Of a stretch of 8,707 nucleotides of DNA, positions 1 to 6,550 are shown piece after piece. Every line of letters begins with the position of its first letter. The stretch's first letter is position 1. Origin of the DNA: Candidatus Nomurabacteria bacterium RIFCSPHIGHO2_02_FULL_38_15. GTDB lineage: Bacteria > Patescibacteriota > Minisyncoccia > Phycocordibacterales > UBA9973. The stretch is taken from positions 1-8,707 of the forward strand of contig MFUC01000017.1 in assembly GCA_001785575.1 (NCBI GenBank). The letters run 5' to 3'. A program made the position numbers and the translations under genes. The notes under the pieces were generated by a model. That model saw only the letters and a list, made by a program, of their open reading frames with translations, searched no databases and was not told the DNA's origin.

Positions 1-707
1 CCGGCAATTAACAACACGGTGTATGAAAGTAAAAAGATTATTAAGCCAAGCATAATTTGACCCTTTAACCATTTGGCAATTTTACGCTCAACACGCTCCC
101 ATAGAGCAACAACCATTTCTTCATTTTTTGAAGGTGTTACAATTCGTAAAAATGTCTCAACTCCCCGGTCTTGCATCGACAAATAAAATGACATGACTAA
201 AATCAAAATAAAGTTTATTAAGCCACCAAATATACCAGCTAATGAGCCAAAAACTCCCGCTGAAACACTGCTAGCAATTTGCTTAGCGCCTAACATAACT
301 TGATTAATGGTTCCCCCATCAGTCACTGAATCAAAAACTTTTTGCGCACCCGTAGCTAATGTTTTGTCAGTAAACGGTTTAAGAAATTCAGCTTGGGGTA
401 AAATCTTAGTTAACTGGCCAGCCAGCTGACTAAATTCATTTACGATAATTGGGACAATAAAATAAGCCAGCAAACCCAGCAAAATCAAACCAATAAAAAA
501 TATTAGAACGACTGACAGCCTACGTGGTATCTTGTATTTTTCTTTTAAGTCTATAGCAATAACTTCCACAAACGAAGCAATGACGATAGCTACCAAGACT
601 GGTAAAATTACACTTTTTAAATAAAATAATCCGTAAAGTCCAATACCAATAAGGGCTGTGCGCACAATTGTGCCTGTTGATATTGATATATTTTTAAATT
701 CACTCAT
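1..707 (-). CDS. AI-2E/PerM family transporter, partial (C-terminus beyond window start)
   Basis: My translation from the ATG at 705-707 gives 235 residues with no stop before the window edge, so the C-terminus is missing. The protein is strongly hydrophobic. Membrane-like segments lie near residues 15-30, 31-50, 64-88, 150-176 and 216-235. A polar stretch at about 90-150 lies between the third and fourth segments, which is the layout of the AI-2E transporter (PerM/YdiK) superfamily. The segment ERKIAKWLKGQ just before the last helix matches the conserved region where these proteins have a W-x-x-G-Q motif. Known members are multi-pass inner-membrane proteins of roughly 330-400 residues, and substrates are proven for only a few (autoinducer-2 export, Na+/H+ antiport). 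The substrate here cannot be inferred. The start is fixed by an in-frame TAA 12 nt upstream. The gene begins 15 nt after the M16 peptidase stop without a Shine-Dalgarno sequence, so it is probably co-transcribed with glyQS and the peptidase. Confidence 0.85.
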   Translation of the reverse strand, partial: MSEFKNISISTGTIVRTALIGIGLYGLFYLKSVILPVLVAIVIASFVEVIAIDLKEKYKIPRRLSVVLIFFIGLILLGLLAYFIVPIIVNEFSQLAGQLTKILPQAEFLKPFTDKTLATGAQKVFDSVTDGGTINQVMLGAKQIASSVSAGVFGSLAGIFGGLINFILILVMSFYLSMQDRGVETFLRIVTPSKNEEMVVALWERVERKIAKWLKGQIMLGLIIFLLSYTVLLIA

Positions 708-722
708 ATTGTAATTTTACGC

Positions 723-1988
723 TTATAAAAGCTGTTTGGCAAATTCATGACCATTTTTTTGAGGTCCAATTGTGGCCAATCTAGCCAAACCTTTTTTGCA
801 CAGTAATTTTGCCACCTTTTGAATATCAGTGGCTTTGATTGATCGAATTTTACGTTCATATTCACTGGGCATTTCAATTTGGTTTTTTAATAATTCATTC
901 TCACCAAAATAAACCGAGTAAGCATCACTAGTTTCAAGTCCTAAATACATACTGCCAATCAACGAATTTTTCGCCCTGTTAAGTTCCTCAAGACCAATAC
1001 CATTTACTGCAATGTCTTGGATAACCTCCTGAATTTTAGAAATAACCAAAGCCGTTTTACTGGTTGTAACACCGGCATTAATTAAAAACAAACCATGAGC
1101 CAAGCTATTTTCAGAGTAAGCTCCGACATAATATGCCACACCAAGTTGTTCGCGTAAAAGAATAAAGAGCCTTGAGCTCATACCGCCACTTAAAATCCTA
1201 GCCAATAAATCATAAATGTGAGCATTTTTATCAAAAATAGAAACTCCGGGTAAACCTAGTATTAGGTGTGTTTGATCAGTTTTTTTATACGTATGCAAGA
1301 CCCTACTTTTAGGTATATATTTTTTAATTTTTGATTTTTCGCGGCCAGCATTTAAACCACTTATATTAAAGTATTTTTTAATTAAACTTAAAACTTGTTT
1401 GTGCTGCACCCCGCCCGAAACTGAAATAACTGTACGCTGTGGTACGTATTGTAATTTATGATACCGTAATAAATCAGTTTGATTCAAGGTTTTGACCGAC
1501 CCAGGAGTACCAATTGTTGTACGACCGATTGGCTGGTCGCCATACATCAAATGCAAAAATTTTTCATACACAACCCTTTGTGGCCGATCGTTATACATAT
1601 TTATTTCCTCTAACACTACGCCCTTTTCTTTTTCAATCTCACTTTGTGGAAAAGTTGGGCTCAAGTAAACATCTGATACTAAATCAAACAATTTTTCTAT
1701 GTGCACAACTTGACCCTTGACCCAATAAGCTGTCATATCATTTGAGGTAAAGGCATTATTTTTAGCGCCTAAAACATCAAACTCTTTGGAAATATCAAAG
1801 GATGTTTTGCGCTTTGTCGTACCCTTAAAACACATATGCTCTAAGAAATGCGATAAGCCCATTTCATTGTCGCGTTCGTAATCAGAACCAGTTTTAACAA
1901 AAACAGTAATTGTAACATTTTTAGTGTCTGGAATTGTGTGTGTCAAAATCCGCAAGCCATTTTTGAGTGTTGTTTTTTTAATTTGCAT
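723..1988 (-). CDS. M16 family zinc peptidase (processing-peptidase-like)
   Basis: This 421-residue protein is a pitrilysin/insulinase-type (M16) metallopeptidase. The inverted zinc motif HxxEH is present as HFLEH at residues 47-51, with E50 as catalytic base and H47 and H51 as zinc ligands. The third ligand is expected in VVLEEI, E128 (or E127), about 77 residues later, which is the family spacing. The C-terminal half contains LREQLGVAYY, matching the conserved R...Y region that contacts substrate. The length of about 420 residues matches single-unit bacterial M16B enzymes related to the mitochondrial processing peptidase beta subunit, not the roughly 900-residue pitrilysins. There is no signal peptide, so it probably acts in the cytoplasm on peptides or unfolded proteins. 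M16B enzymes often work as dimers with an inactive partner, but no partner is seen here. It starts 11 nt after the glyQS stop, has no Shine-Dalgarno sequence, and is followed after 15 nt by the AI-2E-type gene. Confidence 0.93.
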   Translation of the reverse strand: MQIKKTTLKNGLRILTHTIPDTKNVTITVFVKTGSDYERDNEMGLSHFLEHMCFKGTTKRKTSFDISKEFDVLGAKNNAFTSNDMTAYWVKGQVVHIEKLFDLVSDVYLSPTFPQSEIEKEKGVVLEEINMYNDRPQRVVYEKFLHLMYGDQPIGRTTIGTPGSVKTLNQTDLLRYHKLQYVPQRTVISVSGGVQHKQVLSLIKKYFNISGLNAGREKSKIKKYIPKSRVLHTYKKTDQTHLILGLPGVSIFDKNAHIYDLLARILSGGMSSRLFILLREQLGVAYYVGAYSENSLAHGLFLINAGVTTSKTALVISKIQEVIQDIAVNGIGLEELNRAKNSLIGSMYLGLETSDAYSVYFGENELLKNQIEMPSEYERKIRSIKATDIQKVAKLLCKKGLARLATIGPQKNGHEFAKQLL

Positions 1989-1999
1989 GATTTTTTAAA

Positions 2000-3313
2000 T
2001 TAAACTAATTTTGATTTTAAATAATTTACCAATTCATCAATTTTAATCAGTTCTTGTTTTTGCGTATCACGATCACGCACAGTAACAGTTTGGTTTTCCA
2101 GACTGTCAAAATCAACCACTATGCAAAACGGCGTGCCAATTTCATCTTGCCGGCGATAACGTTTGCCAATATTGCCATTATCGTCATACATGACCCGCCC
2201 AAATTCCTGTTTTAACATACCATAGACTTCACGAGCCCTAGACTGCAATTCAGGTTTATTTTTTAGTAATGGCGACACAGCACAAATAACCGGTGCTATA
2301 GCTGGTTTAAAAGCCAGATATTGACGTATCTCGCCATCCACACCATCTTCTTTGTAAGCACTTGCAAGCAAGGCCAAAACGCTACGCTCAAGCCCAAATG
2401 ATGGCTCTATGACATGCGGCACGAAGCGCTCGCCGGTAGTTTCATCAAGGTACGACAAGTCATTTAAACTGGCCCCGGTATGGCTTTGCAGATCAAAATC
2501 TGTACGGTACGCCAAGCCATAGAGCTCCTTTCGTCCAAAAGGAAAATCAAATTCAAAATCTACTGTTCGGGATGAATAGTGTGCACGATCAGCCTCTTCA
2601 ACTTCCAACTCGTGTACACTGTTCATATCAATACCCAAACTATCCATCCATTCTAAAATTTCATCTTTCCAGTAGTCAAAATATTTTTGCCAATCATTTT
2701 GATTTACAAAATACTCTATTTCCATTTGTTCAAACTCACGCATACGAAAAATAAAATCCCTGGGTGTAATTTCATTACGAAAAGCTTTACCAATTTGAGC
2801 CAAACCAAAAGGTAATTTTGGGTGCAAACTATCAACCACATTTTTAAAATTAACAAACATACCCTGGGCTGTTTCAGGTCGCAAATACACAGTGGCCGAC
2901 GAATCCTCAACTGCACCAATTTGTGTTGCAAACATCATATTAAAATTTCTTTGTATTCCAAAAGCTCCACCACATTCTGGGCAAGATTTTTTATTATCAA
3001 GCTGGTCAGGCCTAAACCTTTTTTTACATTCCTTGCAATCAACCATGGGGTCAGAGAAATTATCAACGTGCCCGGTAGTTTGCCAAACTTTAGCATTCAT
3101 CAAAATTGCTGCGTCAATGCCGTACATGTCCTCACGATTATCTACAAACTTCTTCCACCAACTATTTTTTATATTATTTTTCAAAGCTACGCCCAATGGC
3201 CCATAGTCATACGTACCAGCTAAACCACCGTAAATTTCAGAGCCAGGGTAAATAAAACCTCGCCTTTTACATAACGATATAATTTTCTCCATCAAATCAG
3301 ATTTTTCATCCAT
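2000..3313 (-). CDS. glyQS: Glycyl-tRNA synthetase (single-chain, class II)
   Basis: The 437-residue protein charges tRNA-Gly with glycine and is the homodimeric (alpha2) type found in archaea, eukaryotes, mycoplasmas, Thermus and many Gram-positives, not the E. coli alpha2beta2 type. Visible features in order are GFIYPGSEIYGG at residues 19-30, a Cys4 zinc site (C93, C96, C111, C114), the signature RPETAQGMFVNF at 145-156, class II motif 2 (FRNEITPR with the following REFEQME) at 178-199, and motif 3 (EPSFGLERSVLALL) at 303-316. The last 100 or so residues form the anticodon-binding domain. The length is at the short end for the family. The gene leads a tight cluster with the M16 peptidase 11 nt downstream. 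A TATATT hexamer ends 6 nt before the ATG and no Shine-Dalgarno sequence is present, which suggests leaderless translation. Confidence 0.97.
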   Translation of the reverse strand: MDEKSDLMEKIISLCKRRGFIYPGSEIYGGLAGTYDYGPLGVALKNNIKNSWWKKFVDNREDMYGIDAAILMNAKVWQTTGHVDNFSDPMVDCKECKKRFRPDQLDNKKSCPECGGAFGIQRNFNMMFATQIGAVEDSSATVYLRPETAQGMFVNFKNVVDSLHPKLPFGLAQIGKAFRNEITPRDFIFRMREFEQMEIEYFVNQNDWQKYFDYWKDEILEWMDSLGIDMNSVHELEVEEADRAHYSSRTVDFEFDFPFGRKELYGLAYRTDFDLQSHTGASLNDLSYLDETTGERFVPHVIEPSFGLERSVLALLASAYKEDGVDGEIRQYLAFKPAIAPVICAVSPLLKNKPELQSRAREVYGMLKQEFGRVMYDDNGNIGKRYRRQDEIGTPFCIVVDFDSLENQTVTVRDRDTQKQELIKIDELVNYLKSKLV

Positions 3314-3328
3314 AGTTTAAATATAGCT
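3314..3328 (-). promoter_or_regulatory. Predicted leaderless promoter of glyQS (-10 TATATT)
   Basis: On the minus strand TATATT occupies 3320-3325 and is followed by exactly 6 nt and then the glyQS ATG. That spacing places the expected transcription start at or next to the A of ATG. No clear -35 box is seen. The hexamer is preceded by AGC, as at recO. Assignment rests on position and on repetition of the same layout at four other genes in the window. Confidence 0.5.
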
Positions 3329-3356
3329 TAAAAATGACTTTTTTAAAAGCTTGACT

Positions 3357-5264
3357 CTATTTACCAACACGTATTTCAACACCCTCAACGTTATTCATTT
3401 TTAAAGCATTTTTGTTTTGACTAATTTGACTGCCATTAATTGCGTCAGTCCCTGAAAATACGGTACGGTCAAGTATGGTTGGCACCTCGCCAAATTGAGC
3501 TTGTTTAGCATTTAGGCTGACCTTGAAGTAAACTTGCCTGCGAATATTTGGGGCGGGATTCTTGACCAAGTCACCAACTGTCCAAATTATTTCGCGTGAA
3601 GCCGGATTATATTTTACATCTTCGCCTGCTGGCATTACTTCGTTTGCCCACTCAAAATTTTTATTAAGCGTTGCACGCACTTGCGAACCTGTAACTAATG
3701 ATTCAGTGTTTGATAAAACCCACAAAACCGAATATGTTGAGTTTATGCCAATTTTAGGTTGAAGTGTGCCCGAATTTTTAAAAGGTCCCGACGTATAACT
3801 AATCGCTTGGTCAAGTGCCACACTGGTACCCAATTTATATATACGTGAATCAATCGAGTTAACTTCTTTTACCTCACTGACTGAATCAATAGGCGTACCC
3901 TTGATTGAAACAGTGACTGAAAGCTCCTTGTTGGGCCCACTAATCAAGTTGGTTGGTTTTGGTGTAAATGTAAATCCAACAGAGCCTGATTCGCCCGAAT
4001 TAGCCAGTGCCATTTTGTCATTTGTACGACTATCCCATACAATCACATTGCGGTCAGCATAAAACTCCCCTCCATCTCGAGGTATAGTGGTTGTATTATC
4101 ATAAGCTGGGCCACTTAAACTAGCTACAACTTCAATATCGCGAATAGGTTGCTCGGTGTTGTTTTGCCAAACAATACTGACCGGTACGACTTGGCCATTT
4201 TGAATTGGCACAACTTGTGAATCCTCGTTAATTTTGGCCGACAAAAATGGCTTATTTAAAATAACACTATGAATCTTGCTGACATACACCGGGCTGACAT
4301 TGTTATTGGTTTTATCAAATTCACCAGCATATAATCTAAAAACACGCTCCTCGTCATTAAAACCAGTAATATCACCAACAATACTGATACTTTGCGGTGT
4401 GGCCGAGGTTAAGTCACCTAAATACCAAATATTGTTGCCTGAAAATGTTGTTGGTGTAGAACTTTTGAACGTAAAGCCTGTTGGATATTCAATCTTAAGT
4501 GCAATGTTGCCCAAAGTTTCACTGCCATTTGGTGAAAGTGAGACCTTCATTGAAAAAGACTGGTTGGGCGATGAAATATTTGAAGCATCAATACCAATAC
4601 CCAAAATGCTTGACCGCAAGGTGATTTGATTTATAGTCGTTTTAACAAACAAAGCATTTGAACCTGGTATGCGATACTCTAGGTCAAAAACAATATTTTT
4701 AATATCGCCCTCTTGGCCAATAATTGGCAATGTGTATGGCAAGCGCTTGGTTTCGCCAGGTGTGATTGTGCCAATTTGAATGCGTTCACTAGCTGGAATT
4801 TTGACTCCTACGCCTTTATCATATTTAATCAACAAACTAGCTAGCTCCAAATCAACTGAATTTTTATTAACAATAATAATATCAAAATTAGCTTTCTCCC
4901 CCCCTGAAACAAAAGCATTACCCAAAACTTCAAGATCAATTTTCTTATTCGTAACCAAATTATTACCACCCGACAAATAAAAGTAAGCAAAAACGACTGA
5001 AGCAACTAGGCCCAGAAAAGAAAAAATAAAAAACTTCTTAAAAAATGTGGGGTGTCTTAAACTTCTTTTCATTACGTTATTACCTGATTCGGCCCACTCT
5101 CGTGGTACGTTCCAGGCTTGTTGGGTTAATTTATGAATTTTGTCGGGGCGAATTTTTTTAATATCTTTCGTGGCAATTAAGCGTTGCTTTAAGGCCTCGA
5201 TTCGGTCAAAAACTCCACCCTCTTTATTTGGGCCATTTTCAGGCCTCATATCATCCATTGGCAT
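3357..5264 (-). CDS. Single-pass membrane protein with extracytoplasmic Ig-like (DUF11-like) repeats
   Basis: I do not recognise a named family, but the architecture is clear in this 635-residue protein. Residues 1-78 are polar and basic and are predicted to be cytoplasmic. A single membrane helix lies at about 79-98 (FIFSFLGLVASVVFAYFYL), and the remaining 535 or so residues are rich in beta-type sequence and S/T/N. This ectodomain reads as a chain of Ig-like modules of the kind grouped in DUF11/COG1361 proteins. Segments such as IALKIEYPTGFTF...NIWYLGDLT and VRATLNKNFEWANE...REIIWTVGDL show the recurring pattern of a bulky strand followed by a W-x-[LV]-G-[DE]-L end. There is no LPxTG sorting signal and no C-terminal membrane segment. 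It is probably anchored by its N-terminal helix with the ectodomain outside the cytoplasmic membrane, in a cell-wall, S-layer or adhesion role (inference). ATGs also occur at codons 3 and 6. Codon 1 is chosen because a TATAAT box ends 7 nt before it. Confidence 0.75.
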   Translation of the reverse strand: MPMDDMRPENGPNKEGGVFDRIEALKQRLIATKDIKKIRPDKIHKLTQQAWNVPREWAESGNNVMKRSLRHPTFFKKFFIFSFLGLVASVVFAYFYLSGGNNLVTNKKIDLEVLGNAFVSGGEKANFDIIIVNKNSVDLELASLLIKYDKGVGVKIPASERIQIGTITPGETKRLPYTLPIIGQEGDIKNIVFDLEYRIPGSNALFVKTTINQITLRSSILGIGIDASNISSPNQSFSMKVSLSPNGSETLGNIALKIEYPTGFTFKSSTPTTFSGNNIWYLGDLTSATPQSISIVGDITGFNDEERVFRLYAGEFDKTNNNVSPVYVSKIHSVILNKPFLSAKINEDSQVVPIQNGQVVPVSIVWQNNTEQPIRDIEVVASLSGPAYDNTTTIPRDGGEFYADRNVIVWDSRTNDKMALANSGESGSVGFTFTPKPTNLISGPNKELSVTVSIKGTPIDSVSEVKEVNSIDSRIYKLGTSVALDQAISYTSGPFKNSGTLQPKIGINSTYSVLWVLSNTESLVTGSQVRATLNKNFEWANEVMPAGEDVKYNPASREIIWTVGDLVKNPAPNIRRQVYFKVSLNAKQAQFGEVPTILDRTVFSGTDAINGSQISQNKNALKMNNVEGVEIRVGK

Positions 5265-5280
5265 TAGCTTTATTATAGCA
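5265..5280 (-). promoter_or_regulatory. Predicted leaderless promoter with extended -10 for the Ig-like membrane protein
   Basis: On the minus strand TGC-TATAAT (hexamer at 5272-5277) is a consensus extended -10 element, and its hexamer ends 7 nt before the ATG at 5262-5264. It lies in the 20 nt between the recO stop and this start, so the gene can be transcribed independently of recO. No good -35 is seen at the expected place, which fits an extended -10 promoter. Confidence 0.55.
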
Positions 5281-5284
5281 AAAA

Positions 5285-5815
5285 TTATAAATGTATGTGC
5301 GAAATAACTTCATCAATCCGTGTAATGATTTGCCTTTTTTGATTACCAATTAAAATGCCAGTTTCAATAAATTCTAAATCCGCGGGTGTGCTGTGCCAAT
5401 AGCCCAAATTATGCAAAATAACAATCATGGCCACAATATCCAAATTTTTATTTTCGTTTTTAAAAATTTTTAAAATGTCTTCAAAAAGTTTTGGGTGCGG
5501 TTCATCTGAAACTACAAAGCGCGCCAAGAGGGCCGAAACTTTGGCCCGGGCCAAAGTTTCGGCCCTACTTAATAAATGCGCCTCTGGCCGTACTGCCCCG
5601 ACACGAAAGCTGTCCCTAGTTTTAATCAAGTCAATTTCAGGTACCCTATATAAACCCAAAGCAAAGCGAGTTTTAGATGCTAATTTCCTAGCTCCTTGAG
5701 CAGTCGCCAAAATCATCCCAAAATCGCGTGTAAAAATCTTTAAAAACAAATTCGTTTCGCCCTTGGGTTTAACAGCCACAATAAAACCCTGGGTATGGTA
5801 AATATGATGCGCCAT
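5285..5815 (-). CDS. recO: DNA repair protein RecO (short form)
   Basis: The 176-residue protein resembles RecO, which acts with RecR to load RecA on SSB-coated single-stranded DNA and anneals complementary strands. Residues 1-80 form the N-terminal OB-fold. The opening (TQGFIVAVKPKGETNLFLKIFTRDFGMILATAQGARK) follows the RecO pattern of a short basic strand, a family-typical E in GE, and FT-x-x-x-G followed by a G-[AS]-R-K-like element. Residues 81-176 give a helical region ending with an LHNLGYWHS segment, comparable to the LLxLLGY region of other RecO proteins. It is shorter than the usual 230-260 residues, and the zinc-binding C-terminal portion seen in many RecO proteins is absent. Residues R84-L96 (RAETLARAKVSAL) are encoded by a 38-bp perfect palindrome. 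A TATAAT hexamer ends 6 nt before the ATG. Confidence 0.8.
   Translation of the reverse strand: MAHHIYHTQGFIVAVKPKGETNLFLKIFTRDFGMILATAQGARKLASKTRFALGLYRVPEIDLIKTRDSFRVGAVRPEAHLLSRAETLARAKVSALLARFVVSDEPHPKLFEDILKIFKNENKNLDIVAMIVILHNLGYWHSTPADLEFIETGILIGNQKRQIITRIDEVISHIHL
5529..5566. repeat. 38-bp perfect palindrome inside recO
   Basis: The arm GGGCCGAAACTTTGGCCC at 5530-5547 is followed without a spacer by its exact reverse complement at 5548-5565, and the outer A5529/T5566 also pair. The element is much richer in GC than the surrounding gene. It stays in frame with recO and encodes RAETLARAKVSAL. Because it is self-complementary, the opposite strand can read the same peptide. In RNA it would form a long hairpin of about 17 bp closing on a CCGG loop. 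There is no T-run, so it is not an intrinsic terminator. Confidence 0.95.
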
Positions 5816-5849
5816 AAGCCTATTATAGCTTATTTTAAAGCCTCCCCAA
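5816..5849 (-). promoter_or_regulatory. Predicted leaderless recO promoter
   Basis: On the minus strand TATAAT at 5822-5827 ends 6 nt before the recO ATG (5813-5815). A weak -35 candidate, TTGGGG at 5844-5849, lies 16 nt upstream of it. The -35 regions of this promoter and of the divergent plus-strand promoter are only 4 nt apart, so the two probably interfere with each other. Confidence 0.5.
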
Positions 5850-5853
5850 CCTC

Positions 5854-5882
5854 TTGACTTTTTCCACCTATGGTGCTATAAT
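5854..5882 (+). promoter_or_regulatory. Canonical sigma70-type promoter of the plus-strand unknown gene
   Basis: TTGACT at 5854-5859 and TATAAT at 5877-5882 are separated by an ideal 17-nt spacer, and the -10 carries the extended TGC prefix. This is the best promoter match in the window. The predicted start near 5889 leaves a leader of about 20 nt before the ATG at 5910, unlike the minus-strand genes. An AGGA at 5889-5892 is too far from the ATG to be a normal Shine-Dalgarno sequence. Confidence 0.8.
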
Positions 5883-5909
5883 ACAAGCAGGATAATAAAC
5901 CTTTAGTAC

Positions 5910-6503
5910 ATGAAAACAAACAATACAAAAGTGGTTGAAAAAGCCACTTACACATGCATTGAAACGGTAGCCGCAGATGGTGGCAAACCAAACTTTCTCG
6001 TAAGAGAATTACTGAGGGAACCACAAACTGATGGCCCCAACAAGATTATAACCACCATATTTTGGATGGATCAAAACGGCCATGCTCTCAAGCAGGCGGC
6101 CGAAAAAATTTGGACACACTGCATCAACGACTGGCAACCAAAACCGGAGCCAAAAACATTGCCTTGGCGATTAATTGATCCTGCGAGAAGGACCGCAAAA
6201 ATGATAAGGCATGCCGTGCAGAACGGGTTACCAATGGACAGTATTTTCAAAAAAACTGCACCTGAAAAGCAACCTGAGAAGATTTTTAAAACGGAGATTC
6301 CAAAAATTGAGTTGAAGTATGTCGAGGGTAAAGCTTCGTATACAACAGTAGCAGTGATAGCTCCGACAGAAAAGAAGACGCCAAATAAGGTTAAAGGCTT
6401 GATGCAAATAAATCTTTCTTCAAGCGTTAGACCTGAAGCGATTACAAAACTACTTCAGTTAAAGGCAACGCTTCCAAAAGTAAGAGTACGCAAACAGGCA
6501 TAA
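5910..6503 (+). CDS. Protein of unknown function, basic, 197 residues
   Basis: I do not recognise this protein. It has no membrane segment or signal peptide, so it is probably cytoplasmic. The N-terminal part (about 1-105) looks folded, with aromatic and charged segments such as TTIFWMDQNGHALKQAAEKIW. A Pro/Lys-rich linker follows at about 115-165, then a short basic tail ending RVRKQA. The overall excess of Lys and Arg would allow nucleic-acid or ribosome contact, but no motif proves it. It is the only plus-strand gene in the window and forms an isolated unit with its own strong promoter upstream and an intrinsic terminator 14 nt after the stop. Its base composition looks somewhat richer in GC by eye than the neighbouring genes. 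The ATG at 5910 is preferred because it follows the promoter at a sensible distance and the next in-frame Met is residue 53. The well-formed expression signals support a real gene. Confidence 0.7.
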   Translation: MKTNNTKVVEKATYTCIETVAADGGKPNFLVRELLREPQTDGPNKIITTIFWMDQNGHALKQAAEKIWTHCINDWQPKPEPKTLPWRLIDPARRTAKMIRHAVQNGLPMDSIFKKTAPEKQPEKIFKTEIPKIELKYVEGKASYTTVAVIAPTEKKTPNKVKGLMQINLSSSVRPEAITKLLQLKATLPKVRVRKQA

Positions 6504-6517
6504 AATATCTTGCCTGC

Positions 6518-6546
6518 GCCCGCTATGAAAATAGCGGGCTTTTTTT
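6518..6546 (+). terminator. Intrinsic terminator after the plus-strand unknown gene
   Basis: A perfect 9-bp stem (GCCCGCTAT at 6518-6526 and ATAGCGGGC at 6531-6539) closed by a GAAA tetraloop is followed directly by seven T residues at 6540-6546. It begins 14 nt after the stop of the plus-strand gene and also separates it from the convergent hydrolase gene. On the minus strand there is no matching T-run, so it should act mainly in the plus direction. Confidence 0.95.
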
Positions 6547-6550
6547 ATTT

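Noticed and set aside
2575..2632. Near-complementary AGTGTGCACGA and TCGTGTACACT within glyQS
   Set aside because: The arms contain a mismatch and are 20-odd nt apart inside ordinary coding sequence. This is expected by chance in a window of this size.
3314..3356. AT-rich imperfect hairpin (AGCTT...AAGCT arms) as a terminator after the Ig-like membrane protein gene
   Set aside because: The stem is almost all A-T with a 2-nt bulge and no clear T-run after it. It may only reflect base composition.
5427..5699. Plus-strand 90-codon ORF opposite recO containing RAETLARAKVSALL
   Set aside because: It mirrors the recO peptide only because the 38-bp palindrome reads the same on both strands. The rest has no protein-like features and no promoter.
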